5,332 nt of DNA, from the NCBI GenBank assembly GCA_040758525.1, contig JBFLVQ010000653.1:1-5332 (forward strand). The letters run 5' to 3'. Each line of letters begins with the position of its first letter. The first letter of the stretch is position 1. Source of the DNA: JBFLVQ01 sp040758525. GTDB lineage: Bacteria; Acidobacteriota; Blastocatellia; Chloracidobacteriales; JADJPF01. The notes beneath the pieces were generated by a model. That model did not search any database. It saw only the letters and a list, made by a program, of their open reading frames with translations, and had not been told where the DNA came from. Positions 1-5,332 of this stretch are shown in pieces. The position numbers and the translations under genes are program-made.

Positions 1-1896
1 AGTTATACCGTGATTGGTATAATGCCGGCGAATTTCAGATTTCCCAGCTCGGCAGAGCTATGGGTGCCGCTAGGCGCCGATCTAAGCAAAATGAATCGCG
101 GTAAACATTACCTTTTTGCGATAGGACGGATTAAAGATGGTATCTCGTTAAAGGTAGCGCAAGCGGAGATGGATAGTATTGCACGTAGTCTTGCCCAGGA
201 GTACCCAGATAATAATAAAGATCGTGGTGTCAATCTTGTTCCACTTCTTGAGGAAGTTGTTGGCAAGACACGACCAGCATTACTTGTACTGCTTGCTGCC
301 GTCGGCTTGGTACTACTTATTGCCTGTGCAAATGTGGCCAACCTACTATTGGCGCGGGCGGCCTCTAGGCAAAGAGAGATTGCTATACGCGCAGCATTAG
401 GAGCTAGCCGTTTACGTCTAATACGCCAATTTTTAACAGAAAGCTTACTGCTTTCTCTGTTAGGCGGAGGTCTCGGTCTATTATTTGCGCTTTGGGGAAT
501 AGATCTGCTTACCGCCACCAATCCAGGAGATCTACCACGTATCAGTCAAGTAAAAATTGATGGTAAAGTACTAGGCTTTACCATGCTGATATCGATCTTT
601 ACCGGTCTTGCTTTTGGACTCGCACCGGCTCTACATGCGCTTAGACTCAATCCTAATAGCTCTCTCAAAGAGAGTGCGCTAAGAGCCAGCACAGGAGTAC
701 GCCAACTACGATTGCGCAGTCTATTAGTAATTGGCGAGGTCGCGCTTGCCTTGGTACTACTGATCGCTGCTAGTCTACTAATAAATAGCTTTATTAATCT
801 CTACAATGTTGATCCAGGATTTGATGCTAAGAATGTTTTCACAATGCAACTCTCCTTACCTGAGATCAAATATGTGCAAGCAGAACAACAAGCAGCTTTC
901 TTTCAGCAAGTGCTGGAACGTATCAAAGCGATCGATGGAGTGCAGTCTGTTGGCGCAGTCAATGATCTTCCTTTTAGTGGTTCGCGCACCAGTAGCTCTT
1001 TTGAAATTAAGGACACTGTTACCGATCCAGAAAGCTCTTTCAGCGCTGGTCTACGTAAAATAAGCCCTGACTACTTTCGTGTTATGAACATTCCATTATT
1101 AAATGGTCGTTACTTCACAGAACAGGATAGCAAAGATGGTGTTCCTGCAGTAATAATCAATGAGGCAATGGCGAAACGTTTCTGGCCAGGGCAAGATCCA
1201 CTAGGAAAACAGTTGAGTCTTGGAATGAGTGAGGAAGAAGAATTCTATGGTAAGAAGATATATCGTGAGGTTATTGGTGTAGTAGGAAATATTAAACATG
1301 ATCGATTGGATCATGATGTCTCGCCAGAGATGTATGTTCCTTACCTGCAGCTACCTGCTTCTTGGATGTCTTTAGTGGTACGTACTAATGTTGCACGCAA
1401 CCCCATTGCAGATATACGCAGCACAGTGCAAGCCCTCGACAAAGATCAACCGATCTATAACATTAATACTATGGAACAGCGACTTGCGCGTTCGATCTCA
1501 GCACAACGATTCAATTCGTTTCTACTGGGAACACTTGCTCTGATTGCTCTGATTCTTTCTACTATCGGAATATATGGTGTTATCTCCTATTCAGTTAATG
1601 AACGTACCCAAGAGATCGGTATTCGTCTAGCGTTAGGCGCTCAGCAATACGATATACTAAGATTGATCGTAGGGCAGGGCATGTTTATCGTGTTAATCGG
1701 TATAATCGTTGGTCTGGCGGTTGCACTAGCATTGACGCGTCTGATGACAAGTCTGCTCTATGGAGTTAGTACTAGCGATCCAGTTATTTTTATTGGTGTA
1801 TCTCTGATTCTTGTTATTGTTGCGCTGTTGGCAAGCTATATTCCCGCACGTAGAGCCAGTCGAGTCGATCCTATGATAGCACTGCGCTACGAATAG
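1..1896 (+). CDS. MacB/FtsX-like duplicated permease, 5'-truncated
   Basis: This is the C-terminal 631 residues of an inner-membrane permease of the MacB/FtsX superfamily. The frame is open to the first base, and the leading residues (SYTVIGIMPANFRFP) match the inside of a first periplasmic domain, so the GTG at position 10 is not the true start. Roughly 180-200 N-terminal residues, including the first membrane helix, are probably missing. Numbered from the window edge, the order is: end of periplasmic domain 1 (1-85), FtsX domain 1 with helices near 92-116, 149-170 and 186-214, a helix near 241-264 that opens the second half, periplasmic domain 2 (about 268-470), and FtsX domain 2 with helices near 505-530, 555-580 and 594-613. 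The two halves are recognisable duplicates: EIAIRAALGA at 126-135 and EIGIRLALGA at 538-547. The ending PARRASRVDPMIALRYE is the family hallmark. No ATPase domain is present in the visible part. Family members work in ABC-driven export or mechanotransmission; the substrate cannot be read from the sequence. MacB itself has one such module fused to an ATPase, so this is not MacB. Confidence 0.93.
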   Translation, partial: SYTVIGIMPANFRFPSSAELWVPLGADLSKMNRGKHYLFAIGRIKDGISLKVAQAEMDSIARSLAQEYPDNNKDRGVNLVPLLEEVVGKTRPALLVLLAAVGLVLLIACANVANLLLARAASRQREIAIRAALGASRLRLIRQFLTESLLLSLLGGGLGLLFALWGIDLLTATNPGDLPRISQVKIDGKVLGFTMLISIFTGLAFGLAPALHALRLNPNSSLKESALRASTGVRQLRLRSLLVIGEVALALVLLIAASLLINSFINLYNVDPGFDAKNVFTMQLSLPEIKYVQAEQQAAFFQQVLERIKAIDGVQSVGAVNDLPFSGSRTSSSFEIKDTVTDPESSFSAGLRKISPDYFRVMNIPLLNGRYFTEQDSKDGVPAVIINEAMAKRFWPGQDPLGKQLSLGMSEEEEFYGKKIYREVIGVVGNIKHDRLDHDVSPEMYVPYLQLPASWMSLVVRTNVARNPIADIRSTVQALDKDQPIYNINTMEQRLARSISAQRFNSFLLGTLALIALILSTIGIYGVISYSVNERTQEIGIRLALGAQQYDILRLIVGQGMFIVLIGIIVGLAVALALTRLMTSLLYGVSTSDPVIFIGVSLILVIVALLASYIPARRASRVDPMIALRYE

Positions 1897-1984
1897 ACTG
1901 TTATTAGAAGTGAGCTTGCTGGTAATTATTGGTGCGCTTGAGCAAATTGATTAAATGTGCTTTATGTGTAAAGATATTGTCCTA

Positions 1985-2014
1985 TTGGCAAACAGCCATT
2001 ATCGAATAGATATT
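1985..2014 (+). promoter_or_regulatory. Possible sigma70-like promoter for the AGPS-glpD pair
   Basis: TTGGCA at 1985-1990 matches the -35 consensus at five of six bases. GATATT at 2009-2014 matches the -10 at four of six, with an 18-base spacer. Transcription would start near 2021 and give a leader of about 67 bases before the ATG at 2088. The site lies in the 191-base gap after the permease stop, where a new promoter would be expected. The gap is AT-rich, so a match of this quality can arise by chance, and I saw no clear hairpin plus T-run ending the permease transcript. Confidence 0.25.
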
Positions 2015-2087
2015 AACTGGAAAGGCTTGTCTTGTAGGCGCCTGCTAATGGTGCGCAGTAATAGTGTATATGCCGGAAAAATGCCAG

Positions 2088-3737
2088 ATGAAATGGTATG
2101 GATGGGGCAGTGCTGAGAAGACTTTCGATCTCAGTCGCCGCCGCCATTTCTGGCCTTATCTTAATGAGAAGTTAGGACTGAGTGGCGAGGAGCGATCGCT
2201 ACCAGTCGAACTTGACAGTATAAAGCTGCCTAACATAGATACTGCCAACCTAGTAACACGTTTTGCCAAGCTACTTGGCGCTAATGCTGTACATACCGAT
2301 CAATTAACGCGTGTTACCCATGCCGCCGGTAAAAGCTATCTAGATCTAATACGAGTGCGACTTGGTCTACTGGAAAGCGCTCCCGATCTGGTTCTATATC
2401 CTGAGAACGAAGCACAGGTGCTGGCAATATTGCAACTGGCCGCTGAGGCGCGCATCGCCGTCATTCCCTTTGGGGGGGGCACAAGTGTAGTAGGTGGAGT
2501 GGAAGCACTCAAACGTGCAGATCAGATCGCGACAGTGAGCCTGGATCTTAGTTGTTTGAACCGTTTGGCAGAGATAGATGAAGTCTCATTACTTGCCAAC
2601 ATTGAGGCAGGTATACGTGGACCAGAACTTGAGCGGCAATTACAACAGCGTGGCTACACACTCGGCCATTATCCACAATCTTTTGAATTTTCCACTTTAG
2701 GTGGTTGGGTAGCGACACGCTCAGCCGGTCAGCAATCGACTAAATACGGTAAGATCGAGGATATGTGTGCAAGTGTTACCGTCGTTACTCCAGCGGAGAT
2801 CTTCTCTACGCTAAATACTCCTGCCTCGGCAGCAGGCCCTTCAATTAAAGATCTGCTAATTGGCAGTGAAGGACTTTATGGGGTAATTACACAGGCTCAA
2901 ATGCGTATTCATAAACTTCCTGCTACACGTCTCTACCGAGTTGTGCTCTTCAAAGACTTTGCTGCTGGTGCACAAGCGATTCGACGTATCATACAGGAAG
3001 ATTTAACACCTGCTACTGTACGTCTTTCCGATGAGTTTGAGACCGCTGCATTTATGAAGATGCGTGCCGAGTCAGATTCAGTACTAACGGCTGCGCTGAC
3101 AAAAGTGGGTCGCTTCTGGTTGAAAAATCGTGGTTATTTGGATAACTCTAGTCTGATGATTCTAGGCTTTGAAGATAGTGAATCGCGTGTACATCAAGAG
3201 TCAAAGGCTGCGCTTGAGATCTGTCGCCAGTATGATGGTATTGACTTGGGCGCACGCGCTGGACGGCTCTGGTATAAAGACCGCTTTGAATTGCCTTATC
3301 TACGGGATCTTCTCCTTGACCGTGCTGTGCTTATTGACACTCTGGAGACAGCAACGACTTGGCGTAATTTGATGAATGTCTACCAACGTGTGCGTGAAGC
3401 GTTACACACTGCCATTGTAGGTTTCCATTGGCAAGCTAAACCACTGGTATTTTGCCATATCTCACATAGTTATCGAGACGGTGCATCGCTCTATTTCACT
3501 TTCCTAGCACGGCAAGCGCAAGGAGCCGAAATAGCACAATGGCAAGCAGCCAAAACAGCCGCCTCGGAGGCGATTGTTGCCAGCGGCGCCACTATCAGCC
3601 ACCATCATGGAGTGGGTCGTGATCATGCCTGTTGGGCACGTTATGAACATGGTCGTTTGGGTACTGAAGGGCTTACTGCGCTCAAACGCACCTTTGATCC
3701 GACTGGTATTCTTAATCCAGGAAAATTGCTGCCATGA
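2088..3737 (+). CDS. FAD-binding oxidoreductase, alkylglycerone-phosphate synthase (AGPS) family
   Basis: A 549-residue flavoprotein of the AGPS family (EC 2.5.1.26 in eukaryotes), which replaces the acyl chain of acyl-DHAP with a fatty alcohol to make an ether bond. The ATG at 2088 is chosen because it gives MKWYGWG, matching the MKWxGWG with which the mature family core begins. Upstream in-frame starts GTG 2064 and ATG 2070 add 8 or 6 residues without a better ribosome site; a weak GGA lies at 2075-2077. The FAD domain spans about 98-275, with PFGGGTSVVGG at 127-137, GHYPQSFEFSTLGGW from 193 and IGSEG at 258-262. The FAD-oxidase C domain follows to the end, which reads DPTGILNPGKLLP. Residues aligning with functional mammalian AGPS positions are H194, T203, R312, R406, Y469 and H505-H507 (HHHGVG). 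Mammalian Cys576 is Ser467 here. No signal peptide or membrane helix is evident, so it is probably cytoplasmic or peripheral. The stop overlaps the glpD start. Family membership is nearly certain; ether-lipid activity is inferred, since some bacterial homologues are uncharacterised flavoproteins. Confidence 0.9.
   Translation: MKWYGWGSAEKTFDLSRRRHFWPYLNEKLGLSGEERSLPVELDSIKLPNIDTANLVTRFAKLLGANAVHTDQLTRVTHAAGKSYLDLIRVRLGLLESAPDLVLYPENEAQVLAILQLAAEARIAVIPFGGGTSVVGGVEALKRADQIATVSLDLSCLNRLAEIDEVSLLANIEAGIRGPELERQLQQRGYTLGHYPQSFEFSTLGGWVATRSAGQQSTKYGKIEDMCASVTVVTPAEIFSTLNTPASAAGPSIKDLLIGSEGLYGVITQAQMRIHKLPATRLYRVVLFKDFAAGAQAIRRIIQEDLTPATVRLSDEFETAAFMKMRAESDSVLTAALTKVGRFWLKNRGYLDNSSLMILGFEDSESRVHQESKAALEICRQYDGIDLGARAGRLWYKDRFELPYLRDLLLDRAVLIDTLETATTWRNLMNVYQRVREALHTAIVGFHWQAKPLVFCHISHSYRDGASLYFTFLARQAQGAEIAQWQAAKTAASEAIVASGATISHHHGVGRDHACWARYEHGRLGTEGLTALKRTFDPTGILNPGKLLP
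2472..2479 (+). repeat. G8 homopolymer within AGPS FAD-loop codons
   Basis: Eight consecutive G residues make up the GGG GGG GGC codons for Gly129-Gly131 in the PFGGGTSV loop of the AGPS-like gene. The frame is intact with eight Gs. It is the longest G run that I noticed in the window. Gain or loss of one G would frameshift the protein before most of its FAD and substrate domains. Confidence 0.9.
3719..3723 (+). promoter_or_regulatory. Shine-Dalgarno-like AGGAA for glpD
   Basis: AGGAA lies inside the last codons of the AGPS-like gene, with 10 bases between it and the glpD ATG at 3734. Together with the ATGA overlap (ATG 3734-3736, TGA 3735-3737), it supports translation of glpD from the same messenger, by reinitiation or coupling. 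Confidence 0.5.
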
Positions 3738-5332
3738 GGTCTGTAGCATTAGATGAGCGGCGCGAAGCGATTACCAGATTAGCGCACCAGCACTTTGACT
3801 TGCTGGTGATTGGTGGAGGGATCACTGGTGTGGGAGTTGCTCAGGATGCTGCTGCGCGCGGTCTCAAGGTCGCATTAGTAGAGCGGGGCGATTATGCAAT
3901 AGGTACATCCAGCCGCTCTTCCAAATTAATTCACGGTGGCTTGCGCTATCTTGCTCAGGGAGATTTTCGTGTCACTTACGACTCTTGTGCAGAGCGCGCC
4001 TTATTACAACGACTAGCACCCCACCTAGTACATTCACTTGCCTTCCTTGTCCCAGTCTATCGTTGGGCCTATGCACTACAATTGGTTACCGGCCTGTGGC
4101 TCTACGATTTTATCTCTAAGCTGCAGAACACACGTTTCCATAAGCGTGTAGGGATTAGTCGTGCACAGCAACTTGCCCCTTTACTAGATACAGAGGGGCT
4201 GATCTCAGGCTATATCTATTATGACTGCCAAACTAATGATGCCCGCTTAGTGATGGAAGTATTAAAATCGGCAGCAAGTTATGGCGCAGTCAGTGCAAAC
4301 TACTTGGAGGTGGTTGAACTGATTAAGGAGACAGGACAGGTAAAAGGTGCCTGTGCACGCGACCTAATTACTGAAGAACTGATTGAGATACGTGCGCAGG
4401 TAGTGTTAAATGCCACTGGTGTATGGATGGATGGTCTACGTCAGGTTGATGATCCCAATGCGACACGTAAAGTAAGACCGGCTAAAGGTGTGCATATTGT
4501 GATTGCACGTGACCGTATTCCTACAGAAACCGCATTACTGTTTGAGTCTGCTGCCCGCGACGGCCGTTCCCTCTTCTTTATTCCTTGGTATGAAGGGACA
4601 ATTATTGGTACAACCGATACCGATTTTCAGGGGGATATAGATGTGCCGCGTGCTAGTGAGGAGGACATTGACTATATTCTTGCTGCCGTCAATCGTATCT
4701 TTCCTGCTGCTAGATTGAATGCCAACGATATTCTTAGCACTTATGCTGGGTTGCGACCGCTTATTGATGAGGGTGGTAAATCGACTAAGGATATCTCCCG
4801 TGAACATCGTACTTTTCAGAGTCGATCTGGACTTATCTCAATTGCGGGAGGAAAATTGACTACCTATCGGCGTATGGCGCGAGAGGTGGTTGATCTGATC
4901 CTTACACGCCTAAAGGCGCTTGGTCAGGCGGTTCCTAACAATCCTTCTCGCACCGACAAGATCTATCTAAGTGGGTTGGACGCTGATACTTCACTAGAAG
5001 TGTTGGTTTCTCAGATTTGTGCGCGGGCGATGAGGGTAGGATTGGATGAGAAAGTAGCAAAACATCTGGTTGCCGATTATGGCGTAAATAGCCATGAAGT
5101 GATAGCAATAGTTGAAGCAAAACCTATCCTCAAAGCTTACTTATTGCCTCATCTACCATTTATAGAGGCTGAAGTGATCTATGCGGTTCGTCAAGAACAG
5201 GCTACCAGAGTGGAAGATTTTCTTGTGCGTCGTACCCGTATTGCATTACTAGCACAAGATCAGGGTATGCTTTGTGTCCCTAGAGTAGCATGGTTGATGG
5301 GTCAAATTTTGAATTGGCGGGAAGAGCAGATT
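3734..5332 (+). CDS. glpD: FAD-dependent glycerol-3-phosphate dehydrogenase, 3'-truncated by window edge
   Basis: This is aerobic, membrane-associated glycerol-3-phosphate dehydrogenase (EC 1.1.5.3), which oxidises glycerol-3-phosphate to DHAP and passes electrons through FAD to quinone. The frame shows 533 codons with no stop, against 501 residues in E. coli GlpD and about 555 in Bacillus, so probably only a short tail is missing. The Rossmann FAD motif GGGITG is at 27-32, within a full match to the first family signature (IGGGITGVGVAQDAAARG). TSSRSSKLIHGGLRYL is at 58-73, NATGVW at 226-231, GTTDTDF at 292-298 and GLRPL around Arg341. The second signature GGKLTTYRRMA is at 372-382. Arg71, Arg341 and Lys374 align with E. 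coli Arg54, Arg317 and Lys354 of the substrate site. The C-terminal alpha-helical domain covers about 395 to the edge, ending with RRTRIALL and a VAWLMGQILNW stretch typical of the family. The start at 3734 overlaps the AGPS stop, and no other in-frame start precedes the FAD motif. Pairing with an AGPS-like enzyme suggests a role in supplying DHAP for lipids as well as in glycerol use. Confidence 0.96.
   Translation, partial: MRSVALDERREAITRLAHQHFDLLVIGGGITGVGVAQDAAARGLKVALVERGDYAIGTSSRSSKLIHGGLRYLAQGDFRVTYDSCAERALLQRLAPHLVHSLAFLVPVYRWAYALQLVTGLWLYDFISKLQNTRFHKRVGISRAQQLAPLLDTEGLISGYIYYDCQTNDARLVMEVLKSAASYGAVSANYLEVVELIKETGQVKGACARDLITEELIEIRAQVVLNATGVWMDGLRQVDDPNATRKVRPAKGVHIVIARDRIPTETALLFESAARDGRSLFFIPWYEGTIIGTTDTDFQGDIDVPRASEEDIDYILAAVNRIFPAARLNANDILSTYAGLRPLIDEGGKSTKDISREHRTFQSRSGLISIAGGKLTTYRRMAREVVDLILTRLKALGQAVPNNPSRTDKIYLSGLDADTSLEVLVSQICARAMRVGLDEKVAKHLVADYGVNSHEVIAIVEAKPILKAYLLPHLPFIEAEVIYAVRQEQATRVEDFLVRRTRIALLAQDQGMLCVPRVAWLMGQILNWREEQI

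Noticed and set aside
10..12. GTG as the permease start codon
   Set aside because: The frame is open to base 1, and the residues before and after it belong to the interior of the first periplasmic domain, so the gene begins outside the window.
438..456. Perfect 7-base inverted repeat AGAAAGC / GCTTTCT with a 5-base loop
   Set aside because: It is within coding sequence for a Leu/Ser-rich helix, has no terminator context, and is not repeated elsewhere in the window.
108..521. 137-codon open frame on the minus strand inside the permease gene
   Set aside because: It is antisense to a clear permease coding region, and its low-complexity Arg/Ser/Ala-rich product resembles no protein I recognise.
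1297..1315. Perfect 7-base inverted repeat CATGATC / GATCATG with a 5-base loop
   Set aside because: It lies inside the permease coding region (KHDRLDHD residues). A short stem of this kind is expected by chance in several kilobases, and no T-run follows.
2192..2199. GCGATCGC, the cyanobacterial HIP1 octamer
   Set aside because: There is a single copy in 5.3 kb, whereas HIP1-rich cyanobacteria show one about every kilobase or more often, so it does not support a cyanobacterial origin.
3504..3749. Minus-strand open frame across the AGPS-glpD junction
   Set aside because: It is opposite the conserved HHHGVG region and the ATGA overlap, and its product has no recognisable features.
4535..5120. 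Two minus-strand open frames (4535-4807 and 4935-5120) inside glpD
   Set aside because: Both lie within the well-conserved glpD frame, and neither product shows recognisable domain features.

Overview
The window holds three genes, all on the + strand, in bacterial DNA of moderate GC (mid-40s percent by eye): the 3' part of a large MacB/FtsX-type permease, a complete flavoprotein of the alkyl-dihydroxyacetonephosphate synthase (AGPS) family, and a glycerol-3-phosphate dehydrogenase (glpD) that runs off the right edge. No RNA gene, CRISPR array, insertion sequence or prophage part was seen.

The permease has two FtsX domains and two periplasmic domains on one chain. This duplicated, ATPase-less layout is typical of Acidobacteria and some other Gram-negative-type phyla. 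It points to an envelope with a periplasm, but the sequence alone does not fix the phylum.

Layout: (1) 1-1896, permease, cut at its 5' end. (2) 1897-2087, a 191-base gap with no convincing terminator and one weak sigma70-like promoter candidate. (3) 2088-3737, AGPS-like flavoenzyme. (4) 3734-5332, glpD, joined to the previous gene by an ATGA stop/start overlap and open to the window end with 533 codons visible.

Genes 3 and 4 form a tight pair. GlpD oxidises glycerol-3-phosphate to dihydroxyacetone phosphate (DHAP) at the membrane. AGPS enzymes exchange the acyl group of acyl-DHAP for a fatty alcohol and so create an ether bond. The AGPS-like protein keeps nearly every residue known to matter in the mammalian enzyme, so a bacterial ether-lipid route fed by GlpD-made DHAP is the most interesting reading. 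The needed DHAP acyltransferase and fatty-alcohol source are not in the window, so this remains an inference. The permease is separated by the gap and is probably an unrelated transcription unit.
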